DNA of 33,597 nucleotides from Bacillus pseudomycoides (lineage in GTDB: Bacteria > Bacillota > Bacilli > Bacillales > Bacillaceae_G), in assembly GCF_002551005.1 (NCBI RefSeq), contig NZ_NVOY01000039.1:56537-90133 (forward strand), given 5' to 3'. Under the pieces are notes generated by a model. The model saw only the letters and a program-made list of their open reading frames with translations, searched no databases and was not told where the DNA came from. Both the position numbers and the translations under genes were made by a program. Positions 24,634 to 31,519 of this stretch are shown here, piece after piece. Numbering within the stretch: the first letter of the stretch is position 1; every line of letters begins with the position of its first letter.

Positions 24634-25911
24634 ATGAAAATAACTCGAGTTTTTTTTCTCTTTTGTATCATTTTTTTTAGTTGTTCATTCCATACTTATG
24701 CACAGGATACGTTACAATCTCAAATTGACGCTGCTCCTGAATATGGAATCGTAAAAATACCGAGTGGTAACTATAATGAAGCAATCGTTCTTTCAAAGCC
24801 TGTTACTTTGGAAGGGACGGGAGAAGTTACGGTTCGTTCTTGTCGTAAAGAACCCGTTATTACGGTAAAAGGACAATCTGTCACCTTGAAGCATATAAAG
24901 GTAGAACAATGCAGTAGTAAGGCGGACACGGAAGCTATTCATGTTACTGGTAAGAATCATCGGTTGAAAAATCTTCAAATCTACACAAAGCAGTTCGGGA
25001 TTAAATTAAATGAGACAAGTGGTACGGTAGTAGAAGGCGGTTTGATTAAAGGGAATTCTAAAGGAAATGGAATTGACTTATGGGAATCAAATAACAATAT
25101 GATTCAAGGGGTCGAGATTGATAAAGTAAGAGATGGCATTTATATAGAAAATAGTCATTTTAATCGAATAATTCGTAATGCTATCGGAAATTCTCGTTAT
25201 GGCATACATATTATGTTTTCAAATCACATAACCGTACAGAATAACAAGTCTCACAACAATATTACAGGTGCAATGGTGATGGGAACAAAAGAAACAAAAA
25301 TTGAAAGGAACGAGTTAACTTTTAATAATCGGAATGTCAATGCACAGGGTTTATTGCTGTATGATGCAGAGAATACGGAAACGATTGACAATCGAATTTC
25401 TTATAATCGTGTTGGGATGTATGTGGAAAATGCGAATAACAACCGTATTTCAAATAATGAAGTAAACGGGAATTTTATTGGTATGCAATTTAAAAATGCG
25501 AATGAAAATAATGTGTCTAACAATGTCTTTATTGGAAATGTAAATGAGTCTCAAGCGATAAACAGCACTGAAAACAAAATTATACATAATTATTGGGACG
25601 CATCCTTGAAGCTGGATACAAAGGGAAATGGTATTAGTAGCATTCCACATAGAGCAGATCCGTTTTTTCTAACACTAACAAATGAAGTCCCTGAATATCA
25701 GTTGTTTTTCCAAGCGCCTGGTATGATTGTACTCCAAACATTGTTGAAAAGTCCTGAAAATCAAGTTTTAACTGATTATGAGCCTATGATGACAATGAGA
25801 GGAAAGAAGGAAGAAAACAAATCCTCATTTAAGATGCAAATCGGAATAATCAGTGTGAGTATGTTAGCAATAAGTATCACTTTATTTAAAATTGGGAGGA
25901 AAAGAAGATGA
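24634..25911 (+). CDS. nosD: NosD-like right-handed beta-helix protein
   Basis: A 425-residue exported protein. Signal peptide about 1-23 (ends HTYA), then residues about 30-320 are parallel beta-helix (CASH/PbH1) repeats rich in N and G, such as NNNMIQGVEIDKVRDGIYIEN and NNNRISNNEVNGNFIGMQF. A C-terminal membrane helix (IGIISVSMLAISITLFKIG) and a basic tail anchor it outside the cell. NosD works with NosF and NosY in maturing the copper site of nitrous oxide reductase. The ATG has TGAGGAGA upstream. Its end overlaps nosL (ATGA). No nosZ is nearby. Confidence 0.85.
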   Translation: MKITRVFFLFCIIFFSCSFHTYAQDTLQSQIDAAPEYGIVKIPSGNYNEAIVLSKPVTLEGTGEVTVRSCRKEPVITVKGQSVTLKHIKVEQCSSKADTEAIHVTGKNHRLKNLQIYTKQFGIKLNETSGTVVEGGLIKGNSKGNGIDLWESNNNMIQGVEIDKVRDGIYIENSHFNRIIRNAIGNSRYGIHIMFSNHITVQNNKSHNNITGAMVMGTKETKIERNELTFNNRNVNAQGLLLYDAENTETIDNRISYNRVGMYVENANNNRISNNEVNGNFIGMQFKNANENNVSNNVFIGNVNESQAINSTENKIIHNYWDASLKLDTKGNGISSIPHRADPFFLTLTNEVPEYQLFFQAPGMIVLQTLLKSPENQVLTDYEPMMTMRGKKEENKSSFKMQIGIISVSMLAISITLFKIGRKRR

Positions 25912-26426
25912 AATGGAAAGGTTTATTTATTACAATAGTTGCAGCTCTTTTATTGACAGTAGTTGGCTGCGGAAAAAAGGAAGTTAAGCCAGTAGCAATT
26001 GACGAGAAAAATGATAAATGTGCCAATTGTAATATGCTTGTGACGAACGATCAGTTCGGAACAGAAGTAATTCTTGAAAACGGTAAATCATTAAAATTTG
26101 ATGATCTAGGTTGTATGTACAAATGGATGAATAAAAACAAGAATGAAAAGTTGCAAGCAAAATTTGTACGTGATTACAATACAAAAGAGTGGGTTGAAGT
26201 AGAGAAAGCGACTTATGTTTATGACAAAGAGATTAAAACACCGATGGCTTATAATGTGATTTCTTTCAAAGATAAAAAAGACGCGGACAGCTTTGTTTCT
26301 AAAAATAAAGGTGAAGTGTTAGCAGCAAAAGATTTAGAAAAGCATGAATGGAACAAAAACATGGATATGATGATGAAAATAAAAGAAGAGAATGCAAAGA
26401 AAAAGGATATGAATCATTCTCATTAA
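25908..26426 (+). CDS. nosL: NosL-like copper-binding lipoprotein
   Basis: A 172-residue lipoprotein: signal peptide ends VVGC with Cys21 as anchor. The NosL motif CANCNM (Cys38, Cys41, Met43), followed by FGTEVILENGKSLKFDDLGC, is the Cu(I)-binding core. The tail is rich in Met and His (MDMMMK, MNHSH) and could also bind copper. NosL passes copper to the NosD/F/Y system outside the cell. Its ATG overlaps the nosD stop. A strong terminator-like hairpin follows its stop codon. Confidence 0.88.
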   Translation: MKWKGLFITIVAALLLTVVGCGKKEVKPVAIDEKNDKCANCNMLVTNDQFGTEVILENGKSLKFDDLGCMYKWMNKNKNEKLQAKFVRDYNTKEWVEVEKATYVYDKEIKTPMAYNVISFKDKKDADSFVSKNKGEVLAAKDLEKHEWNKNMDMMMKIKEENAKKKDMNHSH

Positions 26427-26427
26427 T

Positions 26428-26460
26428 AAAAAAGGACAACCGCTCCGGTTGTCCTTTTTT
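26428..26460 (+). terminator. Terminator or attenuator between nosL and nosY
   Basis: AAAAAAGGACAACCG (26428-26442) pairs perfectly with CGGTTGTCCTTTTTT (26446-26460) around a 3-base loop. It is a complete intrinsic terminator placed inside the gene set, so nosY and nosF may be expressed at a lower level, or from read-through. Confidence 0.88.
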
Positions 26461-26477
26461 GTGGAAAGAGGGATAAT

Positions 26478-27290
26478 ATGTGGCACATTTGGCAATCTGA
26501 GTGGCGGATTACGATAAGACAACGTTCATCTTATACATTTGTAATCCTTTGGACGAGCGTTCTGTCTTTACTATTTTTACTAGAGCGAAATACGTTTACT
26601 ATAACAGGATACACAAATATGACAGGTACAATGGCGAATTTAGTACTGTATATTATACCGTTATTCATGCTTATTATTAGTTCTTTTTCTGTTGCGAATG
26701 AAATGGAAAACGGACAGTGGCGGTTATTAAGTACGTATCCCATTTCTAGTGTTGCATACGTAATGGGAAAAGCATTTGGACAATTTACAGCGCAACTTAT
26801 TATTTTTACACTTAGTTATGGCATAAGCCTTCTAATCGGTCTCGTTTGTGGAAGTGCGCTATCTATGAAATGGGTACTGGCTCTTTATGTATTCTCAATC
26901 GTATTAATGCTTTTCTTTTTAATAATTGGTTTCGTGATAGGTTCTTTTGTCGTAACAAGATGGCAAGCGTTAACAATATCTGTTGGGGTTTGGTTTTTCT
27001 TCATTATGATTTGGCCCACTGCGCTTATCGCTGTTCTTAGTTTTGTTCCGTATCCGATGATTGCTGTGCTTCTAAAAATAGCTTTGTTTATTAATCCTGC
27101 TGAATTGCTTCGCATCGTATTTGTTGTTCAATTAGGCGGTGGTGCGATATTTGGTCAAGCATATGATTCTCTCATTACTTTCTTACAATCTGAGGCGGCG
27201 TGGGGAGTTCTCATTTTATATACACTGCTATACATGGCTTGTGGATTTACTCTTTCTGCATGGAAGTTAGAAAGGAGAAAAATGCAATGA
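26478..27290 (+). CDS. nosY: NosY-like ABC-2 permease
   Basis: A 270-residue membrane protein with about six segments. It begins MWHIWQSEWRITIRQRS, a cytosolic elbow helix, followed by a long outer loop after segment 1 and FSVANEMENGQWRLLSTYP, the conserved ABC-2 family segment. Such permeases pair with NosF to energise NosD-dependent copper-site assembly. The ATG has AAAGAGGG upstream by 6-7 bases. Its stop overlaps the nosF start (ATGA). Confidence 0.82.
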   Translation: MWHIWQSEWRITIRQRSSYTFVILWTSVLSLLFLLERNTFTITGYTNMTGTMANLVLYIIPLFMLIISSFSVANEMENGQWRLLSTYPISSVAYVMGKAFGQFTAQLIIFTLSYGISLLIGLVCGSALSMKWVLALYVFSIVLMLFFLIIGFVIGSFVVTRWQALTISVGVWFFFIMIWPTALIAVLSFVPYPMIAVLLKIALFINPAELLRIVFVVQLGGGAIFGQAYDSLITFLQSEAAWGVLILYTLLYMACGFTLSAWKLERRKMQ

Positions 27291-27985
27291 CACTTTTACA
27301 AGTTACAGAGGTTTCAAAAGAATATAAAACAAAACAAGCACTTTCTCACTTTTCGCTTCAAGTAGACGCAGGAACGTGCATCGTATTATGCGGCGGGAAC
27401 GGTGCAGGAAAAAGTACACTTCTTCATATATTGGCAGGTATTTCAAAACCGACAGAAGGTACGATCGTATTGAATGGTATTGCTCTCCATGAAAACAGAA
27501 ATGCATATGTGTCGCAAATTGGATATATGCCAGATGACTTCTATGCGCAGGAAATGATGACTGTGCATGAATTTCTTTCTTTTTATGGTATGTTACGAAA
27601 GGTAAGTCAACAACAAATACAGGGAATTTTAGAAAAGATCGGTCTGATTGAAAAGAGGAATGAACTTGTAAAACATTTATCGAAGGGAATGCGGCAACGC
27701 TTAGTATTTGGACAAGCGTTGTTAGGGAAGCCGAAATTATTATTACTAGATGAACCGACAAATGGTTTAGATCCATTTTGGGTCAATGCATTCGTTGAGG
27801 TTTTACAGGACATCAAGAAGAATGGAACAATTGTTATTTTTTCCACACATATGATGGACGTGGCGGCGGAGATAGGAGATTGTATTTTGTTTATGAAAGA
27901 TGGAGTGGTGACAAAGCGTATTGAACATAAGGGGAGTAAAGAGGAAAAAATACTACACTTGTTGCATTTGCACCGGCAGGGATGA
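27287..27985 (+). CDS. nosF: NosF-like ABC transporter ATPase
   Basis: A 232-residue ABC ATPase. Walker A GGNGAGKST (36-44), signature in the variant form LSKGMRQRL that is usual for NosF and related ABC-2 partners, Walker B LLLLDEPTNGLDP and switch STHMMD. The ATG overlaps the nosY stop and follows AAAGGAGAAA. A longer in-frame reading would only repeat nosY. It partners with NosY at the membrane and ends in an ATGA overlap with the next small gene. Confidence 0.87.
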   Translation: MTLLQVTEVSKEYKTKQALSHFSLQVDAGTCIVLCGGNGAGKSTLLHILAGISKPTEGTIVLNGIALHENRNAYVSQIGYMPDDFYAQEMMTVHEFLSFYGMLRKVSQQQIQGILEKIGLIEKRNELVKHLSKGMRQRLVFGQALLGKPKLLLLDEPTNGLDPFWVNAFVEVLQDIKKNGTIVIFSTHMMDVAAEIGDCILFMKDGVVTKRIEHKGSKEEKILHLLHLHRQG

Positions 27986-28236
27986 AAATAGTGAAATATG
28001 TTCTTTCTACTTTAACAGTTCTTATCACATTCATCGTACTACAGTTCTTATCAGTTTATTTATTACCAGAGTTGTTTTTGGCCAATAACTCGGATTGGAC
28101 AAGCGTTGCAGCGCTAACTCTAGATAGCCCCAACCAATCATATTATTTAGATTATCTTCAATTATTCTTCGTCTTCCTATCTACAATAGTTGGTTTTATT
28201 ATCCTTAAGTTAGTTGAGAAAAAAAGAAAAGTTTAA
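27982..28236 (+). CDS. Small two-helix membrane protein in the nos set
   Basis: An 84-residue protein. Two membrane segments (about 5-31 and 58-78) flank an outer loop NNSDWTSVAALTLDSPNQSYY, and the end is a basic KLVEKKRKV. Its ATG overlaps the nosF stop, so it is translationally coupled and surely part of the set. I do not recognise the family. A hairpin ends the unit. It is a candidate new partner of the NosDLYF system. Confidence 0.7.
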   Translation: MKIVKYVLSTLTVLITFIVLQFLSVYLLPELFLANNSDWTSVAALTLDSPNQSYYLDYLQLFFVFLSTIVGFIILKLVEKKRKV

Positions 28237-28249
28237 TAGCGCTAATGAG

Positions 28250-28281
28250 AAATAGGACTAGTATGGTAGCTAGTCCTATTT
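28250..28281 (+). terminator. Terminator of the nos set
   Basis: AAATAGGACTAG (28250-28261) and CTAGTCCTATTT (28270-28281) are perfect 12-bp arms around an 8-base loop, followed by a broken T run. Confidence 0.75.
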
Positions 28282-28416
28282 GTTATTGTTTTTTCGTGTG
28301 TATATGTAAACAAAAATTACATTTGTTTATTGGAGGGACATGAAATCACCTTCTGAAACCTAAAAAATCCAAACGTTATTTAATTTTGTTTTAAAATAGG
28401 TAAACAATATGTTGAA

Positions 28417-28455
28417 AAGTTTATTTTTATTATGATATTATAAATAAAAATAAAC
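28417..28455. promoter_or_regulatory. 14-bp inverted repeat before the DUF2087 gene
   Basis: AGTTTATTTTTATT (28417-28430) and AATAAAAATAAACT (28442-28455) are perfect arms with an 11-base spacer. There is no T run of terminator type. The position, 53 bases before the start codon, suits an operator, possibly autoregulatory, but the pure A/T nature makes chance more likely than usual. Confidence 0.35.
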
Positions 28456-28507
28456 TAAATCATAATTCGTTTGTTTTAAAAATAGACTTTTTAGGGGATT
28501 GTTTAGC

Positions 28508-29272
28508 ATGAATGATATTTCAGAATGGTTTTGGAATGCCACGGTTGATGAAATGAAAAAAGGATATGTATTTGAGAAGGACTCTGAAGAATACGTTTGT
28601 TTAGCTTGTGGAGAAAAATTTGTGAAAGGTATTATTTATCAAGAAGAAAACGTTTTTTATGAAGCAGAGAAATTTACACAACTTCATATCGCAAATGAAC
28701 ATATTTCTATGTTCGACTATTTATTAGGGTTAGATAAGAAGTTAACAGGTTTAACAGATTTGCAGAAGAAGATGGTGCAGTTTTTTCAGATGGGTTTAAA
28801 CGATAAAGAAATTGTACAGGAAATGGACGGTGGAAGTACTTCAACAATTCGGAATCATCGTTTTACATTAAGAGAGAAGATGAAGCAAGCAAGGGTGTTC
28901 CTTGCGCTTATGGAGCTATCAGAAGAAAAAGCGGCGAATCAACCTAAATTTCTCCCAATTCATCGTACAGCTACGATGATTGATCAGCGGTATGACATTA
29001 CCGAAGAGGAGAATGAAGAAGTTTTAAAATTTCATTTTACAGAAGGATTAGACGGACCGCTTTCTAAATTTCCGAAGAAACAAAAGCGAAAGCTCATTAT
29101 TTTGAAACATTTAGTGAAAAAGTTTGATGAAAATCAAAAGTATACAGAAAAAGAAGTTAATGAGATTTTAGAACATGTATATCCTGATTATGTCACGTTA
29201 AGAAGGTATTTAATTGAATATGGTTTCCTCGACAGAACATCAGATGGAAGTCAGTATTGGGTGAAATTATAA
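28508..29272 (+). CDS. Regulator with zinc-finger, HTH and DUF2087 domains
   Basis: A 254-residue cytosolic protein. Residues Cys31, Cys34, His60 and His65 (CLAC ... QLHIANEH) look like a Cys2His2 zinc site. Residues about 84-130 resemble a LuxR-type helix-turn-helix (DLQKKMVQFFQMGLNDKEIV, then STIRNHRFTLREK). The C-terminal part, KFPKKQKRKLIILKHLVKKF to DYVTLRRYLIEYGFLDR, is the DUF2087 domain found in many Bacillus regulators. ATG 28508 is 10 bases after GGGG. The gene is 34 bases before the GIY-YIG gene and likely co-transcribed. Target genes unknown. Confidence 0.8.
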   Translation: MNDISEWFWNATVDEMKKGYVFEKDSEEYVCLACGEKFVKGIIYQEENVFYEAEKFTQLHIANEHISMFDYLLGLDKKLTGLTDLQKKMVQFFQMGLNDKEIVQEMDGGSTSTIRNHRFTLREKMKQARVFLALMELSEEKAANQPKFLPIHRTATMIDQRYDITEEENEEVLKFHFTEGLDGPLSKFPKKQKRKLIILKHLVKKFDENQKYTEKEVNEILEHVYPDYVTLRRYLIEYGFLDRTSDGSQYWVKL

Positions 29273-29306
29273 ATAAAATGTAGAGAAAGTGAAAGGAGAA
29301 AGGAAA

Positions 29307-29663
29307 GTGAATAGAAGAGAAGAATTAAAACAATTGTATAAAGAAATCGAAATAGAAGGAGGAATTTATTGTATTAGAAATACAAAGAACGAAAAAGTGT
29401 ATGTAGAGAGTACAAGGAATTTCAAAGCGATGAGTGGAAGACGACTTTTACTTCATATGGGTTCTCATACGAATAAGGCATTGCAAGATGATTGGAATGA
29501 ATACGGGGCAGATGTTTTTGAATTTGAAATATTAGAAGTGCTGAAAAAGAAAGAAACGGGATATTTTAATGAAAAAGAAGAATTAAAGAAACTAGAAGAG
29601 AAGTGGTTAGAGAAATTGCAGCCGTTTGGAGAGCGAGGATATAATCGCGACATTTCTCGATAA
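29307..29663 (+). CDS. GIY-YIG nuclease-like protein
   Basis: A 118-residue protein. The GIY block is GGIYCIRN (18-25), but the YIG block reads KVYVEST, so the second Gly is missing. GRRLLLHMGSHTNKALQDDW and VFEFEILEVLK match later family segments and supply a possible Arg and Glu. This short form is a known group in Bacillus; its activity is not established, and the altered YIG may mean weak or no cleavage. I start at GTG 29307, 8 bases after AAAGGAG; an earlier GTG at 29289 has no site. It is followed closely by a MATE exporter gene. Confidence 0.75.
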   Translation: MNRREELKQLYKEIEIEGGIYCIRNTKNEKVYVESTRNFKAMSGRRLLLHMGSHTNKALQDDWNEYGADVFEFEILEVLKKKETGYFNEKEELKKLEEKWLEKLQPFGERGYNRDISR

Positions 29664-29678
29664 AAGGGGGTATGAAAC

Positions 29679-31055
29679 TTGAAAATAACTGAAGAAGGAA
29701 CAGAAAGTAAAACAATATGGCGTTCTATGGCTATGTTTCTCATTCCTTTACTATTAAGTAATGTATTGCAGTCGCTTGGACAGTTGTTTGGTATGGTAGT
29801 GGTAGGACGTTGGCTTGGTATTAATGACTTAGCTGCTATATCAGCTTTCTTTCCGTTGTTTTTTCTACTTATTTCATTTGTAATTGGGATTGGGTCTGGT
29901 AGCTCGATTTTAATTGGGCAGGCTTTTGGGGCTCGTAATGAAGAACGTTTAAAGGCCATTGTCGGTACAACGTTGACATTTACGTTTGTACTTGGAGCGA
30001 TTTTAGCGGTAGTGGGTAGTATGTTTGCAATGGATATTATGCGACTTGTTGGTACGCCGGAAAATATCATTGAAATAAGCGTTCACTATGCACGAATTTT
30101 ATTTATTTCCATGCCAGTACTATTTTTGTATTTTGCTTATACAACATTTATGCGCGGGACAGGGGACTCTAAAACACCATTTTATTTTTTAATTGTTAGT
30201 ACAGGACTAAATATGGCATTATTACCTATTCTTATTTTTGGTTGGCTTGGCCTGCCGAAACTTGGTGTGTACGGCGCGGCATATGCTTCTGTAATATCAA
30301 CAATTGTTACATTTATTATTCTGTTAGTTTATTTAAGAAAAACGAAACATCCATTGCAATTTGATGCAACAGTTCGAAAGTATCTTCGCATGGATGGGGA
30401 CTTATTAAAACTATTATTACGTCTTGGTATTCCAGCAAGTATTAATATGATTCTCGTTTCATTATCGGAAATTGCTGTTATTTCGTTTGTAAATCGCTTT
30501 GGATCAGATGCAACTGCAGCATATGGAGTAGTGAACCAAGTGGCAAGTTATGTACAGATGCCAGCAGTGAGTCTTGGGATTACCGTTTCCATATTTGCAG
30601 CGCAGTCCATTGGCGCAAATCAATTTGATCGCCTACAAAAAGTAATTCGGGCAGGACTCGTTATGAACTATGTAATTGGGGGAATATTAATCTCTTTTAT
30701 TTATTTGTTCTCAAAACAAATTTTAGCGCTCTTTTTAACGAGTCAGAGTACGATTGATATTGCACATAGTCTCATTATGATTACATTATGGAGTTACTTA
30801 ATTTTCGGTCATGCGCAAATTATTGGTGCAACAATGCGAGCAAGCGGAACAGTATTGTGGCCAACTATTTTTGCGGTTATATCAATTTGGTTTGTAGAAG
30901 TTCCAGTTGCTTATTTCCTTTCATATCATACGAGCCTTGGGATAAAAGGAATATGGGTTGGATATCCAGCTGCATTTATTGTGAGTTTGCTCCTGCAATA
31001 CGGATATTACAGATTGTCGTGGAAGAAGAAGCGAATTACGCGTCTTATAAGCTAG
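29679..31055 (+). CDS. MATE-family efflux transporter
   Basis: A 458-residue membrane protein with 12 segments in two related halves, typical of MATE exporters that use Na+ or H+ to expel cationic compounds. Family blocks: SNVLQSLGQLFGMVVVGRW near the start, TTFMRGTGDSKTPFYFLIVS at the end of the first half, and MRASGTVLWPTIFAVISIWF in the second. Start TTG 29679 has AAGGGGG 8 bases upstream. It follows the GIY-YIG gene by 15 bases and may be controlled by the DUF2087 regulator upstream. Substrate unknown. A 54-base palindrome and a family A repeat follow. Confidence 0.9.
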   Translation: MKITEEGTESKTIWRSMAMFLIPLLLSNVLQSLGQLFGMVVVGRWLGINDLAAISAFFPLFFLLISFVIGIGSGSSILIGQAFGARNEERLKAIVGTTLTFTFVLGAILAVVGSMFAMDIMRLVGTPENIIEISVHYARILFISMPVLFLYFAYTTFMRGTGDSKTPFYFLIVSTGLNMALLPILIFGWLGLPKLGVYGAAYASVISTIVTFIILLVYLRKTKHPLQFDATVRKYLRMDGDLLKLLLRLGIPASINMILVSLSEIAVISFVNRFGSDATAAYGVVNQVASYVQMPAVSLGITVSIFAAQSIGANQFDRLQKVIRAGLVMNYVIGGILISFIYLFSKQILALFLTSQSTIDIAHSLIMITLWSYLIFGHAQIIGATMRASGTVLWPTIFAVISIWFVEVPVAYFLSYHTSLGIKGIWVGYPAAFIVSLLLQYGYYRLSWKKKRITRLIS

Positions 31056-31061
31056 AATTAA

Positions 31062-31115
31062 TTATGTAGATAAGGAATCTCCTTCAGATCTGAAGGGGAT
31101 TCCTTATCTACATAA
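31062..31115. terminator. 54-base near-perfect palindrome after the MATE gene
   Basis: Arms of 27 bases (31062-31088 and 31089-31115) pair at 26 positions with one T-G pair, meeting at AGATCT with no loop bases. It is much longer than a usual terminator and lacks a T run. It may act as an mRNA end, or form a cruciform. Confidence 0.55.
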
Positions 31116-31117
31116 AT

Positions 31118-31285
31118 GAAAATTTAAAAATCGACCTAAAAACCCTCTTTCTTTTTAGGTGGGCGAGGGCATCTGGCCATGCATAGAAACGGTCAGGTCC
31201 TTTTCCTGCCACATGCAAGGGTAAGTAGCGGTCATGTTGAATTCTGCACGGCAGCGACTTATATACCGAGTAAAATGAATAAATA
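31118..31285 (+). repeat. Dispersed repeat family A, copy 4
   Basis: The copy contains AAACCCTCTTTCTTTTTAGG, TGGGCGAGGGCATCTGGCCA, GCATAGAAACGGTCAGGTCC, TTTTCCTGCCACATGCAAGG, then GTAGCGGTCATGTTGAATTC and a GCGACTTATAT block. It is close to the family consensus, and follows the MATE gene in the same orientation. Confidence 0.78.
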
Positions 31286-31374
31286 TAGGTAAAGAATATA
31301 TGCCGTTAATTAATACATAAAACGATTACATGGTATTATAAAGAGACAGAATATTCCTTGATTAGGAGGGGAAT

Positions 31375-31508
31375 GTGCTAGGAGAATTAGAATTAGTCAT
31401 TGATGCGAAGGCTACTCTTGGGGAAGGGCCTTGCTGGGATAGTCAAAAGCAGTTATTGTATTGGGTCGATATATTGGAGAAGAAGGTTCATATCTATAAT
31501 CCAATTAG
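31375..31508 (+). pseudogene. SMP-30/gluconolactonase-family gene, cut by an IS
   Basis: GTG 31375, 5 bases after AGGAGG, opens a frame LGELELVIDAKATLGEGPCW, then DSQKQLLYWVDILEKKVHIY and NP. This is the N terminus of an SMP-30/gluconolactonase/LRE beta-propeller protein; Glu in LGEGP is a metal ligand in the family. After about 44 codons the frame enters the IS231-like element and stops at 31536. The rest of the gene (about 250 codons) must lie beyond the window, past the IS. The protein as it stands would be inactive. Confidence 0.8.
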
Positions 31509-31519
31509 GGGTACCGCCC

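Noticed and set aside
27200-27286. Long N terminus for NosF
   Set aside because: It overlaps the nosY coding region in another frame and lacks a ribosome site; ATG 27287 has both overlap coupling and AAAGGAG.
29465-30070. A 201-codon minus-strand open frame
   Set aside because: It spans the end of the GIY-YIG gene and the start of the MATE gene, has Ser/Ile-rich shadow composition and no ribosome site.
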